Numbered from the stretch's first letter, positions 8,218-16,668 are shown. The stretch: 64,000 bases of DNA from Collinsella sp. TM10-22 (GCF_003466125.1 NZ_QSOC01000001.1:47622-111621); one strand, 5' to 3'. Notes: generated by a model from the letters alone, not told the origin. Numbers and translations are program-made.

Positions 8218-8571
8218 TTAGCGATGTTGTCGAGCAGTCATCCAAGTGTACAGGCCCATGGCGGCGCAGCTGATTGCGGTATAGGCGACCCCATGGAACG
8301 CAAGGTCCTGGCTGCCCTCGACCTTGAGGGGAAACAGGACCGCGGGTCCGATTCCGAGCGCCGCGGGTACCCAGAAGAGCGTCCTCGCGGAGTTTGCGGC
8401 GAGCAGGCCGAGGGCGATCGCAGTTACGGGGAGCACGAGGTAGATCAGCGCCATCATGGCGATCATACCGGCATCGGATGGGACGAAGCTCACCAGGAGG
8501 GCGGGGATTGCCCAGCAGGCGCCAACGATTGCGATCAATGCGATGAGGGACGCGCGTACGGTGACGTTCAT
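8218..8571 (-). CDS. small four-helix membrane protein
   Basis: This 117-residue hydrophobic protein has four predicted membrane segments (roughly residues 7-28, 36-58, 64-80, 92-110) and a short basic C-terminus (TARQHR). ATG 8571 follows a perfect AGGAGGTG site. It sits between the two XRE membrane regulators, all on the minus strand, and may be their partner or target; that is inference. I recognise no family. A longer in-frame reading from 8643 lacks a ribosome site and was not used. Confidence 0.65.
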   Translation of the reverse strand: MNVTVRASLIALIAIVGACWAIPALLVSFVPSDAGMIAMMALIYLVLPVTAIALGLLAANSARTLFWVPAALGIGPAVLFPLKVEGSQDLAFHGVAYTAISCAAMGLYTWMTARQHR

Positions 8572-8593
8572 GGGGCACCTCCTAACGGGAATC

Positions 8594-8628
8594 GCCCCCA
8601 TTCTGGCATACATCTTCAGAATGGGGGC
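8594..8628 (-). terminator. hairpin between XRE gene and membrane-protein gene
   Basis: GCCCCCATTCTG (8594-8605) pairs with CAGAATGGGGGC (8617-8628). No T-run follows on the minus strand, so termination is uncertain. Confidence 0.5.
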
Positions 8629-8671
8629 TAAGGGGGATACCATTTCGGGGAACGGGCGCGTACCCGCGCTT

Positions 8672-9292
8672 TTAACTCAGCATCTTGGCGAGCATGCCGA
8701 TGCCGACGCCCACCAGTCCGCCGGCGATGGCGCCGATGATGATCTGCACCGCGTTGCGCGTGCCCTTGACCCAAGGGTTCATCTCGCGCTCACGGCGCCC
8801 CTCGAGCGTGTCGCGATCGACCTGCTCGCCGCGGCTAAACGCCAACACCTCGCGGTACGTGACGAGGTCGTGTTGCTTCTTCATGCGTTCCATATACACG
8901 AACGCCACGAGCATCACGACGAGCGCCACGGCGGCAAACGCCGCGGTGGGCGCGATGTGCATGCCCCAGCCCCATTCGAACTGGAACGCCGCCCACGCGC
9001 TCAGCACCAAAAACACGACCGCACTCACGACCGTGATTGTGGATAGGGCGTTGTACTTCTTGACCGCTTCGTTCATTACCTGTGCCATGGTTTCCACATC
9101 TCCTTTGATGAGGGAGTCCACGGTCACCCCGAACACGTTGGAAAGCAGCAGCAGGCTCTGGACATCCGGATACGTACGGCCGCACTCCCAGTTGCTGATG
9201 GTCTGGCGCGACACGTAGATGCGCTCCGCCAGATCGTCTTGGGACAGTCCGAGCTCCGTGCGATGCTCCTTGATGTGCGAGCCCAGCTCCAT
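8672..9292 (-). CDS. XRE-family transcriptional regulator with membrane domain
   Basis: The 206-residue protein has an N-terminal Cro/CI helix-turn-helix (GLSQDDLAERIYVSRQTISNWE, quoted in part; residues 14-35), two central membrane helices (near residues 83-100 and 108-130) and a C-terminal membrane segment (near 180-200). HTH-plus-membrane proteins of this type are common in Firmicutes and Coriobacteria, where they tie DNA binding to the membrane. ATG 9292 has GGGAG upstream. It is the intact paralogue of the chimeric gene at 7007-8071. The target is unknown; autoregulation and control of the downstream membrane-protein gene are plausible. Confidence 0.8.
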   Translation of the reverse strand: MELGSHIKEHRTELGLSQDDLAERIYVSRQTISNWECGRTYPDVQSLLLLSNVFGVTVDSLIKGDVETMAQVMNEAVKKYNALSTITVVSAVVFLVLSAWAAFQFEWGWGMHIAPTAAFAAVALVVMLVAFVYMERMKKQHDLVTYREVLAFSRGEQVDRDTLEGRREREMNPWVKGTRNAVQIIIGAIAGGLVGVGIGMLAKMLS

Positions 9293-9448
9293 GCGTTTGC
9301 TCCCTAGAGGGTCGGGGTGACCCCTGTCGAGAGCCACCATGTCATTGACGCGAGCATCGTACCATCAAAGGTCTTTATATTTGACCCCCACGGGGCAAAA
9401 TCGAGCTGTCAAAAGGCTTTATATACGACATCTAGCTGGGAAAAGAAC

Positions 9449-9478
9449 GGTCCCCAAAGGCGGATGCCTCCGGGGACC
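9449..9478 (-). terminator. terminator of the SPFH/RHH unit
   Basis: GGTCCCC (9449-9455) pairs with GGGGACC (9472-9478). On the minus strand it is followed by GTTCTTTTCCC. It ends transcription coming from 9639. Confidence 0.55.
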
Positions 9479-9523
9479 GGTTGGTGCGTATAGAGGGGGC
9501 GAGCTTGCTTTGGGTTGGTGTTG

Positions 9524-9591
9524 GCCCCGCCGCTCGGCTCGACTTTGGAGCGGCGGGGCTCAGCTCTGCCTCGGCGCTGGCGAGGCAGAGC
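9524..9591 (-). repeat. two tandem strong hairpins after the RHH gene
   Basis: GCCCCGCCGCTC (9524-9535) pairs with GAGCGGCGGGGC (9548-9559), and GCTCTGCCTCG (9563-9573) pairs with CGAGGCAGAGC (9581-9591). Both stems are perfect and nearly abut. They lie in the 346-bp gap 9293-9638, which otherwise holds only the terminator at 9449-9478. Confidence 0.6.
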
Positions 9592-9638
9592 GCGGCTTTG
9601 CCCCGACGTCGGCAGCGGCCGAGCCCTGTCTTCCCGGC

Positions 9639-9830
9639 TTAGCCCTCTTCGCCTTTGGGCGTGCCCTTGAACGAGGGCTCTTTCTTTGGCAGCCTTCCCG
9701 CGCGTTTGAGGGCGTCTCGCAAGATCCATTCCACCTGACCGTTGGCGCTGCGCATCTCATCGTCCGCCCAGCGTTGGACGGCCTCCCAGATAGCGGGGTC
9801 TATACGGAGTGGATACTGCTTGCGTGCCAT
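9639..9830 (-). CDS. Arc-type ribbon-helix-helix DNA-binding protein
   Basis: The 63-residue protein begins MARKQYPLRIDPAIWEAVQRW, a beta strand plus helix typical of Arc/CopG ribbon-helix-helix proteins, and continues with the second helix ANGQVEWILRDALKRAGR. The C-terminal 15 residues are charged and probably disordered. It directly follows the SPFH-protein gene (64 bp gap, same strand), an arrangement I recall from many actinobacteria and firmicutes. A role as co-regulator or partner of the SPFH protein is inferred from that linkage. ATG 9830 has GAAGG upstream. Confidence 0.8.
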   Translation of the reverse strand: MARKQYPLRIDPAIWEAVQRWADDEMRSANGQVEWILRDALKRAGRLPKKEPSFKGTPKGEEG

Positions 9831-9894
9831 GACGTGCCTTCTTGTCGAATGTGCAATTTTGCACCCGTCCCCAAATTACTCATTGGTGTTGGGG

Positions 9895-10914
9895 TTAGTA
9901 CAGCGAGCCTGCGTTGAGCACCGGGTGCGCCTCGGATTCACCGCAGAGCACCACCATGAGGTTGCTGGCCATCTGCGCCTTGCGCTCGTCGTCGAGCTCG
10001 ATGGTGCCGCCGGCAGCCATCTCCTTCACGGCCATGTCGACCATGGAGACCGCGCCCTCGACGATCTTCTTGCGTGCGGCGATGACGGCCTCGGCCTGCT
10101 GGCGGCGCAGCATCGCCTGGGCGATCTCGGGGGAGTAGGCAAGATGGGTGAGGCGGGCGTCGTCGACATCCACGCCGGCGGGTGCCAGGCGCATCGCGAG
10201 CTCGCGGCGCAGGGCTTCGGAGACCTCTTCCACATTGGCGCGCAGCGTGATGGCGCCGGCGGCATCGGACTCGTCCTCCAGGTGGTCGTAGGCGTACACG
10301 CTCGCCACGTGGCGCAGCGCCGTCTCGGCCTGCATGGCGACATAGCTCTGGTAGTCGTCGACGTCGAAGAGCGCCTTGGCGGTATCGGCGACGTGCCACA
10401 CCACGACGGTTGCGATCTCGATGGGGTTGCCCATTTTGTCGTTGACCTTCAGGCGCTCGCCATTCAGGGTGCGCACGCGGGTGGAGATGGTGGTGGGGTT
10501 GCCCTTGGCGGCCTTCTGCGCCGCGGCCTTGGCGGCCTTGGAATCGCTCATCTCGAGCTCGATCATCTCGCCGATCCCGGCCGATCCGCCCATGCTCTTG
10601 CTAAAGAACGGGTTGGCCCAGAAGAAGCCCTCGTCGCGGACGGTGCCCACGTACTTGCCGAACAGGATGCACACGCGCGCCTGGCCGGGCTGCAGCGAGA
10701 AGAATCCGTTGAGTGGGATGAACCACAGGCAAAACGCGAGGATGCTGAGGCCGAGCCCCCATCCGTAGACTGCGGGCGCGTCGACGCCGTCGGGCGTGCT
10801 CGCGAGCCCGATGGTGCTCCAGATAAAGAGGCCGATGATGGCGATGAGCGCCACCGCCACGGCGACGAGCATGCCGTAGCCCGACTTGGCCTTGAGTTGC
10901 TTTTCCATGCTCAT
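9895..10914 (-). CDS. SPFH/band 7 domain membrane protein
   Basis: The 339-residue protein has two N-terminal membrane segments (about residues 12-35 and 50-72) and then an SPFH/stomatin-prohibitin domain (GQARVCILFGKYVGTV onward, with VVWHVADTAKALFDVDDY). The late ARLTHLAYSPEIAQAMLRRQQAEAV helix is typical of the family's coiled coil. SPFH proteins form membrane rafts or rings; the client is unknown. ATG 10914 has AAAGGAA 9 nt upstream; ATG 10908 is an alternative. It forms a unit with the RHH gene and is divergent from the Mef-like gene. Confidence 0.85.
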   Translation of the reverse strand: MSMEKQLKAKSGYGMLVAVAVALIAIIGLFIWSTIGLASTPDGVDAPAVYGWGLGLSILAFCLWFIPLNGFFSLQPGQARVCILFGKYVGTVRDEGFFWANPFFSKSMGGSAGIGEMIELEMSDSKAAKAAAQKAAKGNPTTISTRVRTLNGERLKVNDKMGNPIEIATVVVWHVADTAKALFDVDDYQSYVAMQAETALRHVASVYAYDHLEDESDAAGAITLRANVEEVSEALRRELAMRLAPAGVDVDDARLTHLAYSPEIAQAMLRRQQAEAVIAARKKIVEGAVSMVDMAVKEMAAGGTIELDDERKAQMASNLMVVLCGESEAHPVLNAGSLY

Positions 10915-11132
10915 TGTGAGTTCCTTTCACGACTGCGTCGGCGTTTGCGTGACGTCCCCGGCGCCGCGCTCCAGATTGCGATGGGGAGGAGGCGAGTCCC
11001 CGAGCAGTCCGTGCGGCTGCTGATTGCATTGTGATATCACATTGAGACCAAGTCAAGGAGAATCGGATGCCGTCTCTCATGGCATAAGTGGTTCGGGGCG
11101 CCCGGCATCTACGCTCCGTAGAGGTCTTCCTG

Positions 11133-11161
11133 TTGCATCTTGGCTCGCAAGTCCCTATAAT
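11133..11161 (+). promoter_or_regulatory. promoter of the Mef-like efflux gene
   Basis: TTGCAT (11133-11138) and TATAAT (11156-11161) are separated by exactly 17 bp, the best consensus promoter in the window. It gives a leader of about 140 nt before the efflux gene that contains the 9-codon ORF at 11216-11245. The rest of the 393-bp gap (10915-11308) shows no gene. Confidence 0.75.
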
Positions 11162-11215
11162 AGCCCCACTCACGGCTGAAGGTTTACCTCGAGATTTGGA
11201 AAGGGGAGCTGCACC

Positions 11216-11245
11216 ATGCTTGCTTCCATGAGGATTTGGCTCTAG
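11216..11245 (+). CDS. 9-residue leader peptide MLASMRIWL upstream of efflux gene
   Basis: ATG 11216 lies behind AAAGGGGAG and the ORF stops at TAG 11243-11245 after nine codons, 63 nt before the Mef-like pump. From established knowledge, mef(A/E) elements are induced by macrolides through a leader peptide, MTASMRLR, whose translation stalls. The peptide here shares the ASMR core and its length. The second arginine of the known R-x-R arrest motif is tryptophan here (R-I-W), so the inducing drug may differ or the match may be partial. The regulatory role is inference. Confidence 0.55.
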   Translation: MLASMRIWL

Positions 11246-11249
11246 CCAC

Positions 11250-11265
11250 GGTCGCGTGAGCGACC
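11250..11265 (+). promoter_or_regulatory. leader hairpin after the 9-codon ORF
   Basis: GGTCGC (11250-11255) pairs with GCGACC (11260-11265) around GTGA, starting 5 nt after the leader stop codon. A ribosome stalled in the leader would cover this position, so the hairpin could be part of an attenuator. No T-run follows. Confidence 0.4.
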
Positions 11266-11308
11266 GGTACTTCGCTGCATACCACCGATCGCATCAAAGG
11301 ATTATTCC

Positions 11309-12559
11309 ATGACACAACCGAATCCCTGCGCTTCTTGGAAGCGCTCGCTCGCCATCGTCTGGATCGGCGAGTTCTTCTCCGTGCTCACGAGCTCCATTCT
11401 GCAGATGGGTCTCATCTGGCACGTCACCCTCACCACCGGCTCCGCGAGCGCCCTGTCGTTCGTGAGCCTGGCGGCCTTCTTGCCCATGGCGCTCCTCGGC
11501 GCCTTCGCGGGCACCATCGTGGACCGCACGTCCATCAAGCGTCTCATGATCGGCGCCGATCTCTTCATCGCGGCCGTGAGCCTCACGCTTGTCTTCGGCT
11601 CGCTTCGGGGCGACCTCTCTGTCGCCGTTGTGGCGGCGGTGCTGTTCGTCCGTGCGCTGGGCAGCACGCTCCATACGCCCGCCTTCAACGCGCTCACACC
11701 GCTCATCGCCCCGCCCGAGGTGCTCGGCAAGCTGGCGGGCATGCTGCAGTTCATGCAGTCGGGTAGCTATATCATCGGCAACGCCATCGCCGCGGTGGTC
11801 TACCCGGCGTTTGGTCTGACCTTCATGATCGCGCTCGATGTCGCCGGCGCGGTGCTCGCGAGCATCGCGGTGGCGACCTCCGGCATCAAGACGCCGGCGC
11901 CCGAGCGCCATACGCCCGAGGAGAACGCCGAGGCGTCGCACCACGCGGTGCGGGCCTTCCTATTGGAGACGGCCAACGGGTACCGCGAGCTCAAACGCCA
12001 TCACGGTCTGTTCGCCATGCTCTGGATCGGCTTCGCCTTCTCGGTCCTGTTCTCGCCCATATCCGCGCTGTTCCCGCTCATGGTGTTCGACCATTTTGGG
12101 GGTACCACTACGCAGTCGGCTATCGCGGAGATCGCGTTCTCGGTCGGCATGATCGCGGCGAGCGGCTGGATCGGGGCGACGGGTGGCCTTAAGAACCGCG
12201 CGCTTTCGTGCACGCTGGCCATCGGCCTCTTCGGAGCGGGCACGCTCGCGGGCGGCCTCGTGCCCCCTTCCGCGCTCGTTGTGTTTCTGGGGCTTACGTT
12301 CGCGATGGGGGTCTCGAGTCCGCTGTACAGCGCGCCGCAGATGGCGCTCATGCAGGAGCGCGTCGATCCCGAGTGCATGGGCCGCGTCTTCGGCCTGTAC
12401 GGAGCGGTCTGCAGCTGGGCCATGCCCGTGGGGCTCGTCGCATCGACCTTGTTCGCGGACGCCATCGGCGTAAGCGCGTGTTTCGTGCTCATCGGTGCTG
12501 CAATGGTGATCCTAGCAGGCATCACCTGGGCGATCCCGAGCATCCGCAAGATTGGGTAG
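11309..12559 (+). CDS. Mef-like MFS drug efflux transporter
   Basis: The 416-residue, 12-helix major facilitator protein resembles the macrolide pumps Mef(A)/Mef(E) (about 405 aa). Shared blocks include AIVWIGEFFSVLTSSILQM at the first helix, GTIVDRTSIKRLMIGADL in loop 2-3 (motif A), VRALGSTLHTPAFNALTPL, and MGRVFGLYGAVCSWAMPVGL near the C-terminus. ATG 11309 has AAAGGATTATTCC upstream. Proton-driven export of a hydrophobic drug at the cytoplasmic membrane is expected; the substrate is unproven. The gene has its own promoter, leader ORF and strong terminator, which suggests inducible expression. No msr(D)-type ABC-F partner follows. Confidence 0.85.
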   Translation: MTQPNPCASWKRSLAIVWIGEFFSVLTSSILQMGLIWHVTLTTGSASALSFVSLAAFLPMALLGAFAGTIVDRTSIKRLMIGADLFIAAVSLTLVFGSLRGDLSVAVVAAVLFVRALGSTLHTPAFNALTPLIAPPEVLGKLAGMLQFMQSGSYIIGNAIAAVVYPAFGLTFMIALDVAGAVLASIAVATSGIKTPAPERHTPEENAEASHHAVRAFLLETANGYRELKRHHGLFAMLWIGFAFSVLFSPISALFPLMVFDHFGGTTTQSAIAEIAFSVGMIAASGWIGATGGLKNRALSCTLAIGLFGAGTLAGGLVPPSALVVFLGLTFAMGVSSPLYSAPQMALMQERVDPECMGRVFGLYGAVCSWAMPVGLVASTLFADAIGVSACFVLIGAAMVILAGITWAIPSIRKIG

Positions 12560-12615
12560 CGCTCTGGCGGAGTGCGTTTCGTTTCGGACGGCTCGTAGGG
12601 TCGCTGCGACGTGAA

Positions 12616-12666
12616 GGGTGGTCGACGGTGCGCCTGCGAGGGCGCCGTCGACCACCCTTTTGTTTA
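12616..12666 (+). terminator. terminator of the efflux gene
   Basis: GGGTGGTCGACGG (12616-12628) pairs with CCGTCGACCACCC (12645-12657) and is followed by TTTTGTTT. Confidence 0.9.
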
Positions 12667-12816
12667 ATTCGTCTGGCCCGGCGCCGATCATCATCTGTTC
12701 GCCGGGCGATTGCGATGCCGCCGCTTGCCGATACGCGGCTCCTTACGTTGTGCGCATCCCATCGTTCTGGCAGCGTTTCCTGCAGTTAATCTCCAGAGCC
12801 CGAGGCGGTGGCCCCT

Positions 12817-13912
12817 ATGAGTAATCTGCTCGAATCCATTCTGCGCGTCGGTATGACCGTGTTCATCGTCGGCCCGCTCACTGCATGGGTCGCCCGCCGC
12901 GGCGCGCGCGAGCGCAGCGAGGCAACGGACAGCCTCGATTGCTTCACGGTGCGCATGCCCGCAGCCATCCGCACGATCATCGCCTGCTGCGCCGTCGCGT
13001 TCGAACTGCTCATGCTGGGTGTCTACGTCTGGCAGGGCGTCTCGCTGGGCGAGTGGGACCACGAACTTGTGTGGTTCGGTCATGCCATGGCGCTCGCGGG
13101 TATGGCTATCTGGGCCTTGCTGAGCATCCCGCGTATCGACGTGGACGGTGGGCGCATTCTCTCGCGTAACGCCGTCGGCATCCGCAAGGAGACGACGTTT
13201 GGCAACATCACCCGTGCAACGCTTCACGCGCAGATGATGAGGATCGACCTGTTTGAGGGCGACCGGAAGTTCTGCTCGATAAGCCTCGAGGGGGTGTGCT
13301 CGCTCAACCTCCTCGCCCGTCTGGAGGAAGAGGGCATCGAAGTCTCGGACGCCGTCGACGGTCCCATGACCAAGGCGGGCCTGTGTTGGTCTGCCATCAA
13401 GCCGTTGACGATTGTTTTCAACGGCATGGCCCTCGTCTTCTCGCTCGTCCTCGCCTTCATGGCGGTCTTCACCGACGAGGGTGCGCGTCTGCTCGTGCTC
13501 ATCCCGTTCCTGTTCCTGTTCATAGGGGGGTTCCTGCCCCTGCTCATGCTCGGCATGCCGGCCCGCGGCATCCTCGAGATCGGCAGGCAGGAGCGCGCGC
13601 TCGGTTTCTCCTTCTCCGAGGAGATGGCAAGCCGAGGTGCCACGGGTACTTCGCTTGTCGATGACGATTGGTTCATCGAGATCAGCAACGCCCGCGTCGT
13701 GGCGTTTCGCCGCGATTACCTCAAGAAGATCACGGCGCACGAGAACAGCGAGAGCGGCGACCGCTGCACGGTGACCACGAGGGGTGGTCGCAAAATCAAG
13801 GTGTATGCAAGCGGGCAGCACGCTCGAGGACCTGCGCACGTGGTTCAAACAGGGTGCCAAGGTCAGAAGCACACTCGACCGCGCGGGGGACGCACTCGAG
13901 GCGACCGTTTGA
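12817..13912 (+). pseudogene. multi-helix membrane protein with PH-like domains, frameshifted near 13811-13816
   Basis: The coding frame from ATG 12817 encodes five probable membrane helices interleaved with two bacterial PH-like stretches (IDVDGGRILSRNAVGIRKE... and DDWFIEISNARVVAFRRDY...). At the GCGGGC near 13811-13816 one extra base shifts the frame. Without it the protein would continue ASGSTLEDLRTWFKQGAKV and stop at TGA 13910-13912, about 365 residues. As written, the frame runs on to 14151, antisense to the ogt-like gene, with an Arg-rich nonsense tail. The change is a mutation or a sequencing error. I do not recognise the family and no function is assigned. Confidence 0.7.
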
Positions 13913-13942
13913 TTGGGTTGCCTGCCAAGGATCCAAAACGGG

Positions 13943-13965
13943 AAGGGGCGCTGTCGGCGCCCCTT
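13943..13965 (+). terminator. hairpin between convergent genes
   Basis: GGGGCGC (13945-13951) pairs with GCGCCCC (13957-13963), flanked by AA and TT, between the convergent membrane-protein and ogt-like genes. It may act on both strands. Confidence 0.65.
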
Positions 13966-13966
13966 G

Positions 13967-14299
13967 TCATACCAGGCCCGCTGGCCAGCGAGAGGCCTGC
14001 AGGTCGACATGTCCGTTGGCGAGGAAGGCAACGCCTTCGTCCTCGAGCAGTGTGCGCTGCGCCTCGGGCCCACCGAAGGCGAACCCCTCCGCGAGGCGTC
14101 CGTCGGCGAATACGATGCGATGACAGGGGATGGTGCCGGGTTCCGGATTGACGTGCAGGGCGTATCCCACGTATCGGGCTCGACGGGGCTCACCAACGAG
14201 CTTGGCGATCTGACCATATGTGGCAACCATGCTGCAGGGCACCTGGCGTACCATGTCGTATACGCGGTTGAAGAATCCGTCGGTGTCCCGGTCTGCCAT
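13967..14299 (-). CDS. MGMT-family protein (single-domain alkyltransferase or ATL-like)
   Basis: The 110-residue protein is only the C-terminal DNA-binding/active-site domain of O6-alkylguanine-DNA alkyltransferases: VYDMVRQVPCSMVATYGQIAKLVG (helix-turn-helix, quoted in part), then PCHRIVFADGRL with the acceptor cysteine in PCHR intact. Alkyltransferase-like proteins of this length usually replace the cysteine; here it is kept, so repair activity is possible. ATG 14299 was preferred to the in-frame ATG 14326 because family members begin near here. It is convergent with the frameshifted gene. Confidence 0.8.
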   Translation of the reverse strand: MADRDTDGFFNRVYDMVRQVPCSMVATYGQIAKLVGEPRRARYVGYALHVNPEPGTIPCHRIVFADGRLAEGFAFGGPEAQRTLLEDEGVAFLANGHVDLQASRWPAGLV

Positions 14300-14341
14300 G
14301 CCGCCCTCACTTTCAATCGATATCGCCATTGTAGTCAAGAA

Positions 14342-14365
14342 AGGCGCCCCACATGCGCGGGGCGC
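14342..14365 (-). terminator. terminator of the HAD gene
   Basis: GGCGCCCC (14342-14349) pairs with GGGGCGCC (14358-14365). On the minus strand it is followed by TTTCTTG. It lies 160 bp past the stop of the HAD gene at 14524. Confidence 0.6.
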
Positions 14366-14523
14366 CATTCCAAAGAGGTGTTGCGCGAGGGGAGGGAAGG
14401 CGCAACGTTCGTGTCGAAGGTCTTTAATTCGCCTGTGCCTTCATTAAGTTAACTATAGCTAATTCTCTGAGACCCAAGTCGTAGACCGACAAGCACACAG
14501 CCTCTCCATAAGTTAATCAAGGG

Positions 14524-15387
14524 TTACAAATAGAAAGACACAGTGACATGTGGTCGTTGGGGTTCAAGGAATCGCTCGATGAGTTCGGAGAACGCACCCT
14601 CAGTCCCAGCCGTTTCAAGGACGACATCGCAATACGGCCGCACGTCGTCGGTGACATTCGCCACGCCGACGCCCAGTCCCGCCGCCTTGATCATGGAGAG
14701 GTCGTTTGCGGAATCACCAACGGCGATGACCTCGGACATCGGAATTCCCAGCATATCGGCAAGGCGCGTGAGCCCCGTCCCTTTGTCAACGCCTGCGGGC
14801 ATGAGTTCGAGGTAGCGCTTGGAGGAGAAGGTGATGTCAACGCCGAGTCGCTCGGCCATCGGCGCGAGCTTGCGGCCCAATTCCTGCAGCTCATCGAAGT
14901 CCCAGTCGACGTACAGGATCTTCACGATGCCACGGCCTTCAAGGAATGAGAGGTCGGGATGGTCAGATCCGCGAAAATGAGTGACCCCGGTGATCGATTC
15001 CAGATAGTCGCGCTCCCGTGTGGGTGCGTCATTCACGAACACGTGGCCGTCGGCGACGTTGACGTGCATGCAGAGTCCGAGTTCGAGCCCCTTTGCATAG
15101 ATCGCGTTCGCGCATTCGTTGGAAAGGCCGCAGGTGGTGAGCGGGGTGGGGTCTCCCACGCGGTTGATGAAGCCGCCGTTATAGGAGAGCACATAGCCGT
15201 CTTCGATCAGCTCGCGGGCCTCCCCCGAGAAGTTGTCCATGATAGAGGAATACCATCGCCCGCTCGAAGGGACGAACAGCACACCGAGCTCCCTCATGCG
15301 TTTGAGTGCTCGGAGATTGGACGCCGGGATGGCGTGGTCGGCATCGAGAAACGTCTCATCCATATCGCTGGCAACAAGTCGGTACAT
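14524..15387 (-). CDS. Cof-type HAD-superfamily hydrolase
   Basis: The 287-residue protein shows all HAD class IIB motifs: DMDET near residue 8, PSSGRW (motif II), a lysine in PAGVDKGTGL (motif III) and GDSANDLSMI (motif IV). Enzymes of this family remove phosphate from sugar phosphates, FMN or PLP; the substrate here is unknown. ATG 15387 has GGGGGATTGC upstream, better placed than a start four codons earlier. It is downstream of trpS on the same strand but separated by a terminator. Confidence 0.9.
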   Translation of the reverse strand: MYRLVASDMDETFLDADHAIPASNLRALKRMRELGVLFVPSSGRWYSSIMDNFSGEARELIEDGYVLSYNGGFINRVGDPTPLTTCGLSNECANAIYAKGLELGLCMHVNVADGHVFVNDAPTRERDYLESITGVTHFRGSDHPDLSFLEGRGIVKILYVDWDFDELQELGRKLAPMAERLGVDITFSSKRYLELMPAGVDKGTGLTRLADMLGIPMSEVIAVGDSANDLSMIKAAGLGVGVANVTDDVRPYCDVVLETAGTEGAFSELIERFLEPQRPHVTVSFYL

Positions 15388-15406
15388 GCAATCCCCCATA
15401 CAACGT

Positions 15407-15440
15407 AAAAAACGAGGCGGGCTTATTATCGCCCACCTCG
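15407..15440 (-). terminator. trpS terminator
   Basis: CGAGG-C-GGGC (15413-15422) pairs with GCCC-A-CCTCG (15431-15440). On the minus strand it is followed by a run of six T. Confidence 0.85.
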
Positions 15441-15523
15441 TAAGACCTTGGCTATGTCGAAGGCGTGGACACGTGAAGATGGCCCATTCGCGTGTCGCGG
15501 CGCGTTTCCGCGAGCCGGATGGC

Positions 15524-16573
15524 TTAGTACACCATTCCCATGGCTTCGCGTACCTCGGCGAGCGTGGCCTCGGCGACCTCGTTAGCGCGGCGGTTGCCCT
15601 CGTGCAGGACGTCCTTGACGTAGTCCATATCCTGCACGAGCTCCTTGCGGCGCGCGCGGATGGGGGCGAAGTGCTCGTTCACGCTCTCGGTGACGTACTT
15701 CTTGAGCGCGCCTGCGCCGCCCATGCCGATCTCCTCGGCGATCTCGACCTCGGAGCGGCCGGTGCAGATGGCGGCGGTGGAGAGCAGGCCGGACACACCG
15801 GGACGGGCTTCGGGGTCGAACGTGATCATGCGCTCGCCGTCGGTCTGGCTCTTCTTGATGCGCTTGGCCGTCTCCTCGGCGGTCATGGAGATGTTGATGG
15901 CGTTGCCGTAGCTCTTGCTCATCTTTCGACCGTCCAAGCCGGGCAGCAGCGGCGTGTCGGACAGCAGCGCGTCGACCTCGGGGAACACCTTGCCGTAGCG
16001 GTTGTTGAACTTGCGTGCGATGGTGCGGGTGAGCTCGATGTGCGGCAGCTGGCCGCGCCCGACCGGCACCACGTTGCCCTTGCAGAACAAGATGTCGCAC
16101 GCCTGGTGCACGGGGTAGGTGAGCAAAAGGCCGGTGAGCTCATGGTCGCTGGCCTCCATCTCGGCCTTGACGGTGGGGTTGCGCTGCAGCAGGGCCTCGG
16201 ACACCAGCGACAGGAACGGCAACATGAGCTGGTTGGCGGCGGGCACGGCGGAGTGCGCGTAGATCATGGTCTTGTCGGGGTCGATGCCGCAGGCAAGGTA
16301 GTCCATGACCATGTTGTACACGTTGTCCTGGATGTGCTCGGTGGTGTCGCGGTCGGTGATGACCTGGTAGTCGGCGATGAGCACGTTGGTCTTGGCGCCC
16401 ATGTTCTGCAGCTCAACACGGCCCTTGAGGGTACCGAAGTAGTGGCCCAGGTGCAGACGGCCGGTGGGGCGGTCGCCGGTGAGCATGGTGAACTTCTCGG
16501 GGTGCTGCGGCAGGTCGGCGCGGATCTGGTTGCTGCGCTCGAGGCTGACCTCATAGCTGAGCTCGTTGGGCAT
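15524..16573 (-). CDS. trpS: tryptophanyl-tRNA synthetase
   Basis: This class Ic synthetase charges tRNA-Trp in the cytosol. The 349-residue protein has the HIGH-like TGRLHLGHYFG (residues 37-47) and KMSKSYGNAINI (KMSKS loop, near residue 215). ATG 16573 follows AAGGAGACAGC; longer readings upstream lack homology. No T-box or Trp leader peptide is visible in the short upstream region, which is shared with the divergent DeoR remnant. Confidence 0.96.
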   Translation of the reverse strand: MPNELSYEVSLERSNQIRADLPQHPEKFTMLTGDRPTGRLHLGHYFGTLKGRVELQNMGAKTNVLIADYQVITDRDTTEHIQDNVYNMVMDYLACGIDPDKTMIYAHSAVPAANQLMLPFLSLVSEALLQRNPTVKAEMEASDHELTGLLLTYPVHQACDILFCKGNVVPVGRGQLPHIELTRTIARKFNNRYGKVFPEVDALLSDTPLLPGLDGRKMSKSYGNAINISMTAEETAKRIKKSQTDGERMITFDPEARPGVSGLLSTAAICTGRSEVEIAEEIGMGGAGALKKYVTESVNEHFAPIRARRKELVQDMDYVKDVLHEGNRRANEVAEATLAEVREAMGMVY

Positions 16574-16668
16574 GCTGTCTCCTTTTGGGTTGAGTGCCTG
16601 GCCGGCATTGTCGGTCTTGGTTGAAGATGAAGCTACCAGAGAAACGGCGTCTCTTGCCGGAATCAACG

